11,349 bases of DNA from Baffinella frigidus (Eukaryota > Cryptophyceae > Cryptomonadales > Baffinellaceae), in the NCBI GenBank assembly GCA_026770585.1, contig MU646717.1:350459-361807 (forward strand), given 5' to 3'. The notes under the pieces are model-generated. The model was not told the origin of the DNA, searched no databases, and was given only the letters and a program-made list of their open reading frames with translations. Made by a program: the position numbers and the translations under genes. Shown here piece after piece: positions 5,139 to 10,345 of this stretch (positions are counted from its first letter, which is position 1; every line of letters begins with the position of its first letter).

Positions 5139-5405
5139 GGGAACCCCTAGACCCTAGACCCTAACCCCTTGACCCTAAACCCTAACCCCTTGACCCTAGA
5201 CCCTAACCCCTTGACCCTAGACCCCAACCCCTTGACCCTAAACCCTAACCCCTAACCCCTACACCCTCAACCCTCAACCCTAAATCCCACATAAATCCTA
5301 AAACGTTCAACCCTCTCCCAAAACCTGAACCCTAAAACCGAAACCTCTAACCCCAACCTCTAACCCCCCCACCCTAAACCCTAAACCCTAAACCCCAAAC
5401 CCCAA
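5139..5405 (+). repeat. telomere-like array with CCCTTGA higher-order units
   Basis: It starts GGAACCCCTAGACCC right after the interrupted exon copy and shows a compound unit of the form CCCTAACCCCTTGACCCTAGA repeated about four times. It then relaxes into CCCTCAA and CCCTAAA heptamers. It fills the interval up to the acceptor AACCAG at 5410. Confidence 0.75.
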
Positions 5406-5410
5406 ACCAG

Positions 5411-5446
5411 GGCAAACGCGGCAGGCACGGACCTCGACGGCTACCC
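5411..5446 (+). pseudogene. truncated copy of the start of exon block 8
   Basis: GGCAAACGCGGCAGG followed by CACGGACCTCGACGGC resembles the start of 5618-5746. The first 18 bases including CAG are identical (5408-5425 and 5615-5632). The copy is cut off by the foldback at 5447. Either its acceptor or the one at 5617 could be used. Confidence 0.5.
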
Positions 5447-5596
5447 AAGCACCCTTTTTAAATGTCGATTGTAGGCGTTTTGTACCAAGGTGGTCACGTG
5501 TCCGCCCGAACAGCGGGCTGACATGTGACCAAACACATGAAAATTACTACACACTGCCTCACTTGTACAGCTCCCCGGGTTTTAAAAAGGGTGTTT
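5447..5596. mobile_element. 150-bp foldback element inside an 18-bp exon duplication
   Basis: AAGCACCCTTTTTAAA at the left end is complementary to TTTAAAAAGGGTGTTT at the right. An inner hairpin pairs GGTCACGTGTC with GACATGTGACC. A further small hairpin, TGATCC with GGATCA, lies between the element and the next exon. It sits between the two copies of CAGGGCAAACGCGGCAGG. Confidence 0.7.
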
Positions 5597-5617
5597 GATC
5601 CGCCTGGTGTGGATCAG

Positions 5618-5746
5618 GGCAAACGCGGCAGGAGGCGGACCTTCTCTCGGCGCGCCTGTCAACTTTGGTTGAGTGTCAACTTTTGACGGACGCCAAGGAG
5701 GACTACACCAAGAAGGCGAGAGAGGCGCGGAAGAACCAGAGCGCTG
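5618..5746 (+). CDS. exon-like block 8 of the split gene, basic helical segment
   Basis: From GGATCAG| to GCGCTG|GTTTCT: 129 bases, phase 1 in and phase 1 out. Joined to block 7 it reads GQTRQEADLLSARLSTL, then ECQLLTDAKEDYTKK and AREARKNQSAG. The stretch is rich in Leu, Ala, Lys, Arg and Glu with no proline and should be helical, perhaps a coiled coil. TGTCAACTTT occurs twice inside, about 17 bases apart, a possible small in-exon duplication. The family is not recognised. Confidence 0.55.
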
Positions 5747-6100
5747 GTTTCTAAACCCTGAACCTGAAACCCTAAACCCGAAACCCGAAACCCTGAACCT
5801 TGAACCCTGAACTTTAAACCTTGAACCCTAAAACCTAAAACCTAAACCCGAAACCCGAAACCCGAAACCCTGAATATTGAACCCTGAACCCTAAACCCTG
5901 AACCCTAAACCCTAAACCCTAAACCCTAAACCTTAAACTCGAAACCCGAAACCTGCCAGAAGTTGCCTTCCCTTTTACCCTAAACCCTGCACCCTACACC
6001 CTACACCCCAAACTCTAAACCCTAAACCCTAAAACCTCAACCCTGAACCCTAAACCCTAAAAAAGAAACCCTGAACCCCTAACCCTAACCCTAAATTTCT
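5747..6100 (+). repeat. mixed CCCGAAA / CCCTGAA / CCCTAAA array, probable intron
   Basis: About 360 bases of degenerate heptamers lie between the donor at 5747 and TTCACTTCGGCAG at 6113. One copy of TGCCAGAAGTTGCC at 5953 echoes the centre of the foldback at 1244-1400 (AGTTGCCAGAAGTTGCC), so a remnant of that family may lie here. Confidence 0.75.
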
Positions 6101-6113
6101 TTCACTTCGGCAG

Positions 6114-6145
6114 GGCAAGCGATCGCTGTCGGTGTGCGGGTGCAG
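6114..6145 (+). CDS. exon-like block 9 of the split gene
   Basis: Preceded by a good pyrimidine tract (TTTCTTTCACTTCGGCAG) and followed by CAG|GTCAAC. Phase 1 in, phase 0 out. It encodes GQAIAVGVRVQ, counting the Gly codon shared with block 8. This looks like the first strand of a small beta barrel and continues into block 10. Confidence 0.5.
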
Positions 6146-6336
6146 GTCAACCCTTACCCCTCAACCCTCAACCCCAAACCCTAAACCCTAAACCCTAAAC
6201 CCTAAACCCTAAACCCCACACCCCAAATCCCAAACCCTAAACCCCAAACCCTAAACCCCAAATCCCAAACCCTAAACCCTAAACTCTAAACCCTAAACCC
6301 TAAACCCTAAACCCTAAACCCTAAAACCTAAAGCAG
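6146..6336 (+). repeat. CCCTAAA array intron with duplicated GCAGGTCA target
   Basis: GCAGGTCA is present at 6142-6149 (exon end and donor) and at 6333-6340 (acceptor and next exon start). Between are runs of five perfect CCCTAAA units and CCCCAAA variants. A GT-AG intron 6146-6336 leaves one GCAGGTCA. Confidence 0.7.
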
Positions 6337-6375
6337 GTCAGCCGCGGCGACGGGGAATGGATCTGCGGCACACGG
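6337..6375 (+). CDS. exon-like block 10 of the split gene
   Basis: Thirteen codons, phase 0 at both ends, from AAAGCAG| to CGG|GTGAAC: VSRGDGEWICGTR. The pattern of a charged turn followed by DGEW and a strand is typical of Tudor, SH3 or similar barrels. No duplicate copy was found. The joined reading into 7369-7464 is open. Confidence 0.55.
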
Positions 6376-6392
6376 GTGAACACCCCCAACCC

Positions 6393-6542
6393 TTATCTCA
6401 GAAAAGGGATTTTAGAATCCGTTTTCTTAAGTCAATTCCCATACAAATTCGTCAACTTATTCTTTTCTCTACGCGTAAGTTGACATATTTGAAGAGGAAT
6501 CGACTTAAGAAAACGGATTCTAAAATCCCTTTTCTGAGATAA
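6393..6542. mobile_element. 150-bp foldback with an 11-bp target duplication
   Basis: The left arm starts TTATCTCAGAAAAGGGATTT and the right arm ends with its exact complement. The stem continues inward (TTCTTAAGTCAATTCC, then CAAATTCGTCAACTTA against TAAGTTGACATATTTG), leaving a loop of only about 16 bases. ACCCCCAACCC flanks both sides (6382-6392 and 6543-6553). It lies in the intron after block 10. There is no useful coding capacity. Confidence 0.85.
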
Positions 6543-6870
6543 ACCCCCAACCCTAAACCCCAACCACACCCGCAAACCCCAAACCCTGAGCATCATCAAG
6601 CCCGTTGCGTTTCCCCGTAACCCGTACCCCCAATCTCCAACCAGGTTTGCCCTAAATCCCTAAACCCTAGACCACAGACCCTGAACCGTAGACCCTAACC
6701 CAGGTGTAGGGGGATGCGGGGCGGACATCGGTGTTGACAGACTATGGCTTGCTCTAACCCGAACCCCCAGAACCCTCACCCCAAAACCCGAGGCGTTTCC
6801 TCGTAACCCTAACTCTGAGTCGCCAACCAGGTTTGCCCTAACCTCACAACCCCAAACCCTTAACCATCGA
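6543..6870 (+). repeat. locally duplicated intron segment with exon fragments
   Basis: CCAACCAGGTTTGCCCTAA occurs at 6637-6655 and 6823-6841, and GCGTTTCC-CGTAAC precedes both copies, so about 186 bases were duplicated in tandem. The copies carry truncated versions of exon block 11 downstream. The remainder is degenerate heptamers. Confidence 0.6.
6704..6743 (+). pseudogene. truncated copy 1 of exon block 11 with a stop codon
   Basis: After CCCAG, GTGTAGGGGGATGCGGGG matches the start of 7369-7464, but TAC is TAG. Other changes are mostly third-base (GGA/GGG, ACG/ACA, GTT/GTG). Similarity ends at ACAGACT, beyond which intron-like ATGGCTTGCTCTAACCC follows. Confidence 0.6.
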
Positions 6871-6990
6871 CCCGAAGCCCGAAACCCGAAACCCGAAACC
6901 CGAAACCCGAAACCCGAAACCCGAAACTCGAAACCCGAAACCCGAAACCCGAAACCCGAAACCCGAAACCCTTAACCCGAAACCCGAAAA
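6871..6990 (+). repeat. homogeneous CCCGAAA array
   Basis: About fifteen nearly perfect CCCGAAA units, with one CTCGAAA and one CCCTTAA interruption. On the minus strand it gives a long FRVSGFG-type open frame that is only the translation of the repeat. Confidence 0.85.
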
Positions 6991-6996
6991 CCCCAT

Positions 6997-7034
6997 GTGT
7001 ACAGCGATGCAGGGCGGACATCGGTGGTGACAAC
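6997..7034 (+). pseudogene. truncated copy 2 of exon block 11
   Basis: GTGTACAGCGATGCAGGGCGG and the following bases match the intact exon, then break at ACAACTATGGCTCGCCC. The preceding bases are CCCAT rather than CCCAG, so the acceptor is lost. The same breakpoint is shared with the copy at 7272. Confidence 0.6.
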
Positions 7035-7075
7035 TATGGCTCGCCCTAACCCCAAACCCCCAAACCCTCACCCTT

Positions 7076-7224
7076 AATTTCATAAGGAAGCGGTTTTAAT
7101 TTAAAACCACTGGATTCGATGAAAAGTAATACACGAATGCTTTAATGTCACTAGTAAAACTCATCGTGTGCAGTAAATTTCATTGCCTGGAAATTGTAAA
7201 TTAAAACCGTTTCCCTATGAAATT
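7076..7224. mobile_element. 149-bp foldback ending at a splice acceptor
   Basis: AATTTCATAAGGAAGCGG on the left and CCGTTTCCCTATGAAATT on the right are near-complementary, and pairing continues inward for most of the length. The right end runs directly into GCAG|GTGTACGGAG. AATTGCAGGTGTACGGAG at 7221-7238 is repeated exactly at 7361-7378, the acceptor of intact block 11. The element end thus overlaps a duplicated 3' splice site. Confidence 0.75.
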
Positions 7225-7271
7225 GCAGGTGTACGGAGCTAAACCCTAAACCCTAAACCCGAAAACCCCAG

Positions 7272-7310
7272 GTGTACGGCGATGTCAGGCGGACATCGGT
7301 GGCGACAACT
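7272..7310 (+). pseudogene. truncated copy 3 of exon block 11
   Basis: After CCCCAG, GTGTACGGCGATGTCAGGCGG continues as in the intact exon to GACAACTATGGCC, then becomes CCCTAACCCC intron sequence. The same truncation point as the copy at 6997 shows that these two share a duplication history. Confidence 0.6.
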
Positions 7311-7368
7311 ATGGCCTGCCCTAACCCCAAACCCCCAAACCCTCACCCCCACACCCTTGTAATTGCAG

Positions 7369-7464
7369 GTGTACGGAGATGCGGGGCGGACGTCGGTTGT
7401 GACAGACTCGGGGGAGTGGCTTTCCAACCTCTCGTCCAACCACGTCCGCGCCCTCAAAACCCAG
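7369..7464 (+). CDS. exon-like block 11 of the split gene, possible Tudor-like barrel end
   Basis: Thirty-two codons between TTGCAG| and CAG|GTATCC, phase 0 at both ends. It reads VYGDAGRTSVVTDSGEW, then LSNLSSNHVRALKTQ. Joined to blocks 9 and 10, the pattern G-RVQV-GDGEW-G-RV-G-TSVVTDSGEWLSNL-VRAL resembles the strand and turn layout of Tudor or agenet-type domains that bind modified peptides. I infer this from the pattern only. Three truncated copies lie upstream. Confidence 0.6.
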
Positions 7465-7521
7465 GTATCCCCCGTTGCCTTAAGTTAACGGAGGGGCCAC
7501 TTTTGCTTTGAGACGTTGCAG

Positions 7522-7694
7522 GCTCGATGATTGTCTCGGTGGGCAGCGCTCGAGAAGCACGAGGAATCTGGGGATACTACCACCCCGTGTAGGATGACCG
7601 GCGTGACTGTTCTCCTTATAGTGGACGTGACTGTGTAAAGTCACTCCGGTCATCCTACACGGGGCAGCGCTCGCACGATTGTCTCGGTGGGCAG
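7522..7694 (+). pseudogene. duplicated exon fragment GATTGTCTCGGTGGGCAG
   Basis: GATTGTCTCGGTGGGCAG occurs at 7529-7546 and 7677-7694, and GGGCAGCGCTCG at 7541-7552, 7662-7673 and 7801-7812. In the phase that follows block 11 the first copy reads A-R-stop (TGA at 7528-7530), while the second reads LARLSRWA in the matching frame. The modules are separated by the foldback at 7583 and the dispersed repeat at 7695. One exon appears to have been split repeatedly. Confidence 0.5.
7583..7664. mobile_element. 82-bp foldback element
   Basis: CCCCGTGTAGGATGACCGG at 7583 is paired with CCGGTCATCCTACACGGGG, and the stem continues to 25 of 26 paired bases with a 30-base loop. It lies between two copies of GGGCAGCGCTCG, the second of which overlaps its terminal GGGG. 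Confidence 0.75.
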
Positions 7695-7800
7695 TTCCGC
7701 ACCTCCCGTTACCTTTTCCGTAGGAACCCCCCTATGTCCCTACGGGTTGCCTACCGTAGGGTCCTAGGTCTTATCGCCAAGGGGTTATTCAAAATCCCTT
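7695..7800 (+). repeat. dispersed repeat, copy A
   Basis: The core 7717-7795 matches 11069-11146 over its whole length at roughly 90 percent, starting TCCGTAGGAACCCCCCTA and ending TCAAAAT. Inside, CCTACGGGTTGCCTACCG and GGGTCCTAGG form partial inverted pairs. It sits between TGGGCAG at 7688-7694 and TGGGCAG at 7800-7806, a possible 7-bp target duplication. Confidence 0.75.
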
Positions 7801-7965
7801 GGGCAGCGCTCGCCTACCTCTCCAGCACGCCAGCTGACTCTCGGACTATCCATAACCTGACATTGCTTCCCGGGCTCGTCCCCGCTCCAAAGTCGACGAA
7901 TTCTTTGCAGCTCACGAATCTGACGCGTGCCGTACAAATCCGTCAACTTAACAATCGCAGCGCGT
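7801..7965 (+). CDS. exon-like open stretch (AALAYLSSTPADSR)
   Basis: After CTTGGGCAG the frame reads ALAYLSSTPADSRTIHNL, LLPGLVPAPK and further to a TGA at 7965. This frame matches the one expected after block 11 if the inserts at 7547-7800 are removed. Codon choice is less biased after about 7880, so the 3' part may not be coding. TACAAATCCGTCAACTTA at 7933-7950 matches part of the foldback at 6393-6542, which suggests that the tail derives from an element. Confidence 0.35.
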
Positions 7966-8074
7966 GAAGTTAACAATCGTCGGGGTTGGAACGCAGGGGC
8001 GGGCCGCGGGGGTACGGGGGCGCATGGGGCCTTCTGAGATCCAGGTTCCGATCACACCCCTAAATAAACCACAG

Positions 8075-8236
8075 TCGCTAAACACTAAACCCTAAACCCT
8101 AAACCCTACACCCTAAACCCTAAACCCTAAACCCTAGACCCAAAAACCAAAAACCCTAAACCCCAAACCCTAAACCCTAAACACCAAACCCTGAACCCTG
8201 AACCCTAAACCCTGAACCCTATACCCTAAACCCTAA
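8075..8236 (+). repeat. CCCTAAA-rich heptamer array
   Basis: Mostly CCCTAAA with CCCTGAA and CCCCAAA variants, ending where the 438-bp foldback starts. The preceding 7966-8074 contains a short TTAACAATCG duplication and no gene that I can support. Confidence 0.8.
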
Positions 8237-8674
8237 CCTTGGTCAGATAGCGAGGGGTTAAAAACAGACGGTTTAGGGAATTAATTTGACGATTTATGAA
8301 ATGCAAAAGTGATGAGCGCACGTCTACGAAGCGGTGCGATATAAAAGACGCAGAAACAATCGAGAAGATTCGATAAGGAGGTCAGCCGTCTATCTAGAAC
8401 GAGATCCGGCCCCCGGTGAAATGAGATATGTCGCGTTTGAAATGGATAGGGGCGCATTTCACCCACGTGCTAAGATTCGTGGTCTTGACCACCTACGCGT
8501 CCTTTAATTATTGGTCCGAACCCCTTCCGCGTGACCTGGAGATATAGATCTCAAGATAAGTGACGTAGGAAATGGCTCAAGTGCCAGCCTTCCAAAAGGG
8601 AAGGCTCGCCCCTTGAAAATGGACGTGACCCAGAAAAGCTTCGATTTGTTTAACCCCTCGCTATCCGAGCAAGG
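8237..8674. mobile_element. 438-bp foldback element, largest well-defined one
   Basis: CCTTGGTCAGATAGCGAGGG at the left end is complementary to the right end (CCCTCGCTATCCGAGCAAGG) with two mismatches, and pairing extends through GGTTAAA. Both sides abut CCCTAAA units. Inside is a hairpin AGCCTTCCAAAAGGGAAGGCT near 8587. The interior is not telomere-like and has no convincing open frame. It resembles a non-autonomous TIR element. Confidence 0.7.
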
Positions 8675-8709
8675 GCCCTAAACCCTAACCCCCAAACCCC
8701 AAACGCTAT

Positions 8710-8755
8710 GAGCTGATGATGGCTTACTCGGGGACATTTAACGCGCGGGACCACA
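8710..8755 (+). pseudogene. damaged copy of exon 9059-9156
   Basis: GAGCTGATGATGGCTTACTCGGGG and the following bases match 9059-9108. Changes are three synonymous (GCG/GCT, ACG/ACA, TTC/TTT), two amino-acid changes (His-Tyr, Glu-Ala), and an in-frame loss of GTGCTG (Val-Leu). After GGACCAC the sequence runs into AGTTGACTGA and the 14-bp minisatellite. Confidence 0.6.
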
Positions 8756-8768
8756 GTTGACTGACCAC

Positions 8769-8865
8769 ATTTTGTGATTCACATGTTGTGATTCACATTT
8801 TGTGATTCACATTTTGTGATTCACATTTTGTGATTCACATTTTGTGATTCACATTTTGTGATTAG
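8769..8865 (+). repeat. 14-bp minisatellite, ATTTTGTGATTCAC x 7
   Basis: Six full units and a final partial unit; the second has ATG instead of ATT at the start. GTGATTCAC in each unit is nearly self-complementary. The array directly follows the broken exon copy at 8710-8755. Confidence 0.9.
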
Positions 8866-8995
8866 TCTCATCACACGCTGACACGCTGTCTGCGAACGAA
8901 CGTTTCTGCGAACGAAAACAGGAGCTGTTGTATCTGTGAAGCACGACCTAGCCCTGAACCCTTGCGGTGCAGGACGTTGCGGGGCGGGTCCACGG

Positions 8996-9055
8996 GTTGA
9001 CTGATACGGTGTCTGCGAACGAGAAGTTGACTGATACGGTGACTGCGAACGAGAA
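8996..9055 (+). repeat. 30-bp tandem duplication before an acceptor
   Basis: GTTGACTGATACGGTG plus CTGCGAACGAGAA is present twice (8996-9025, 9026-9055) with one difference. The second copy leads into ACAG|GAGCTG, the acceptor of the exon at 9059. A further AACAGGAGCTG lies at 8917-8927 after TCTGCGAACGAA, so the acceptor region has been duplicated more than once. Confidence 0.75.
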
Positions 9056-9058
9056 CAG

Positions 9059-9156
9059 GAGCTGATGATGGCGCACTCGGGGACGTTCAACGAGCGGGTG
9101 CTGGACCACCTCCTGGTCCTGGGGGCGGGCGTCGCGCCGATCCAGCCCGACCTCAG
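9059..9156 (+). CDS. exon-like block, intact, unknown product
   Basis: From GAGAACAG| to CTCAG|GTACCC, 32 codons plus two bases (phase 2). It reads ELMMAHSGTFNERVLDHL then LVLGAGVAPIQPDLR. Third positions are almost all G or C. The damaged copy at 8710 shows mainly silent changes, and a fragment with 17 of 18 identical bases (FNERVL) recurs at 10823-10840. It joins in frame to 9816-9860. Mainly helical; family not recognised. Confidence 0.6.
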
Positions 9157-9160
9157 GTAC

Positions 9161-9325
9161 CCGAAACCCGGAACCCGAAATGTGAAATCCGAAACCCGGA
9201 ACCGGGTTCGTACAGCCGAAACCCGGAACCCGAAATGTGAAATCCGAAACCCGGAACCGGGTTCGTACAGCCGAAACCCGGAACCCGAAATTTGAAATCC
9301 GAAACCCGGAACCGGGTTAGTAAAC
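9161..9325 (+). repeat. 55-bp minisatellite, three units
   Basis: Units at 9161-9215 and 9216-9270 are identical; the third (9271-9325) diverges at its end to GGGTTAGTAAACACG. Each unit combines CCCGAAA-like and CCCGGAA motifs and contains AACCCGG facing CCGGGTT. It begins immediately after the donor at 9157. A related sequence in reverse orientation fills 10862-10964. Confidence 0.9.
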
Positions 9326-9337
9326 ACGAAACCCGAT

Positions 9338-9354
9338 ACCAGGCGCACGCTCTC
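9338..9354 (+). pseudogene. fragment of exon 9816-9860 with its acceptor
   Basis: ACCAGGCGCACGCTCTC is identical to 9811-9827, and CCCGAYACC upstream is also shared. Downstream the exon match stops and CCCGAAACCC follows. It is either a decayed exon start or the left copy of a target duplication. Confidence 0.55.
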
Positions 9355-9419
9355 CTCACCCGAAACCCAGAGCCTCAAGTCCCAAACCCGAAGCCCGCAC
9401 TCCATCCAGGACTGCGAAA

Positions 9420-9473
9420 GCCATTTCCTTGGGTGGACAGTTCGAATTCGAACCGTCTGCCGAAGGAAATGGC
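9420..9473. repeat. 54-bp near-perfect palindrome
   Basis: GCCATTTCCTT at the left pairs with AAGGAAATGGC at the right; the centre is GTTCGAATTCGAAC, fully self-complementary. It could extrude as a cruciform. The TTCGAA core resembles a tRNA T loop, but no tRNA surrounds it. Confidence 0.75.
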
Positions 9474-9486
9474 CCAACCTTCATCC

Positions 9487-9810
9487 TCGATTTGATCTTC
9501 TTCCAACCCTCTTCCAACCCTCGTCCAACCATCTTCCAACCCTCTTCCCGGTTGGAGCGCCGCAAAGGACCGTTAACCCGTGCGCCCCAAAAGACCGTTA
9601 ACTCTTCCAACCGGTCTTCCAACCGGTTGGAACTTAACTGAACCTCTTCCCTGAACAAATCGAACCCAACAAATCGAACCCTCGTCCAACCCTCTTCCAA
9701 CCCGTACAGTGCGGAATTGATACATGCGATTAGCTAGACGGTGCTGTTTGTGCAGAAACACATAGGCAGCGTGGAAAGTATACCAACCCTCTTCCAACCC
9801 GCTACCCGAC
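9487..9810 (+). repeat. CTTCCAACCCT minisatellite and surroundings
   Basis: An 11-base motif CTTCCAACCCT with CGTCCAACC and ATCTTCCAACC variants occurs at 9500-9550, 9686-9705 and 9781-9800. Between are two GACCGTTAAC motifs and a TTCCAACCGG pair. The pyrimidine richness could serve as an extended acceptor tract for the exon at 9816. No gene is supported. Confidence 0.6.
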
Positions 9811-9815
9811 ACCAG

Positions 9816-9860
9816 GCGCACGCTCTCATCGTTCGAGATCGGCGATTCGAACCGCGACGG
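9816..9860 (+). CDS. exon-like block (RTLSSFEIGDSNRDG)
   Basis: Follows GACACCAG and ends CGACGG|GTACTC, phase 2 in and phase 2 out. Joined to 9059-9156 it reads DLRRTLSSFEIGDSNRDG. CGGGTAC at the donor (9858-9864) is repeated at 10081-10087 after the intervening array, and the next bases also agree (TCC against ATCC). The next block then joins with a phase mismatch in its preferred frame, so the connection is uncertain. Confidence 0.45.
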
Positions 9861-9865
9861 GTACT

Positions 9866-10073
9866 CCTTAACCCTAAACCCTAAACCCTGAACCCTAAAC
9901 CCTGAACCCTAAACACTAAACCCTAAACACTAAACCCTAAACCCTGAACCCTAAACCCTGAACCCTGAACCCTAAACACTTAACCCTAAACCCTAAACCC
10001 TAAACCCTGAACCCTAAACCCCCCAACCCTAATCCCCTAAACCACTAAGCCCTAAACCCCAACAACCCTAAAC
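9866..10073 (+). repeat. CCCTAAA / CCCTGAA array, probable intron
   Basis: Heptamers of CCCTAAA and CCCTGAA with CACTAAA variants fill the interval between the donor at 9861 and AACCCAG at 10077. Confidence 0.85.
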
Positions 10074-10077
10074 CCAG

Positions 10078-10114
10078 AGTCGGGTACATCCTCCTCCGGG
10101 ACAGGCGTCGGCGG
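10078..10114 (+). CDS. short exon-like block, frame uncertain
   Basis: Between AACCCAG and CGG|GTTGCT. In the frame that joins to 10346 it reads SGTSSSGTGVGG; in the frame that follows from 9816-9860 it reads VGYILLRDRRR. The two cannot both be right. If the upstream DG is read straight into GYILLRD, the duplicated CGGGTAC would mark the old continuous exon. Confidence 0.35.
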
Positions 10115-10123
10115 GTTGCTGTT

Positions 10124-10201
10124 CCTCTCTGTCACAACGCTCGAAATCGAGCTTTTTTCGAGCTTTTTTCGAGCTTTTTGGGGGTGTCCCTCTCTGTCAC
10201 A
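10124..10201 (+). repeat. insert with exact 13-bp flanks and CGAGCTTTTTT x 3
   Basis: CCTCTCTGTCACA occurs at 10124-10136 and 10189-10201. Between lie three 11-base units CGAGCTTTTTT (10148-10180). The similarity continues into CTCGAAAT on both sides. Confidence 0.75.
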
Positions 10202-10204
10202 CAC

Positions 10205-10286
10205 CTCGAAATTACACCCCAAATTCCAAACCCGAAACCCGAAACCCGAAACCCTTGGGGGTTGGAATTGGGGGTGTAATTTCGAG
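10205..10286. mobile_element. 82-bp foldback with a third arm copy nearby
   Basis: CTCGAAATTACACCCC at 10205 is complementary to GGGGTGTAATTTCGAG ending at 10286, enclosing three CCCGAAA units. A third arm in direct orientation, CGAAATTACACCCC, is at 10305-10318 and leads to the acceptor at 10345. This is one of the few foldbacks whose loop is telomere-like. Confidence 0.75.
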
Positions 10287-10345
10287 CTGGTTTCGCTAAC
10301 CAGGCGAAATTACACCCCGCATTCTAAACGCGAAACCGCGCGCAG

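Noticed and set aside
6357-6542. 61-residue plus-strand frame from 6357
   Set aside because: Most of it is the translation of the two arms of the foldback at 6393-6542. Only 6337-6375 is exon-like, in its own frame.
6844-7083. Minus-strand open frames with FRVSGFG repeats (also at 175-855, 8821-9477 and 9153-9359)
   Set aside because: They come from the same heptamer arrays read on the other strand. No stop arises because the period is 7 and the motif lacks stops in several frames; there is no sign of a real protein.
7583-7664. Rho-independent terminator or riboswitch
   Set aside because: The stem is long and GC-rich but lacks a U-tract, and the window is eukaryotic in organisation. A foldback element fits better.
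8281-8466. 61-residue minus-strand frame inside the 438-bp foldback
   Set aside because: Short, with no recognisable transposase motif and no codon bias. The element appears non-autonomous.
8769-8865. CRISPR-like array (also 9161-9325)
   Set aside because: The units are contiguous without unique spacers, and there are no cas genes. They are tandem minisatellites.
9420-9473. tRNA-like T-loop (GTTCGAATTC), also GGTTCGAATCG on the minus strand at 9846-9856
   Set aside because: No acceptor, D or anticodon arms can be drawn around either. The first is fully explained by a palindrome.
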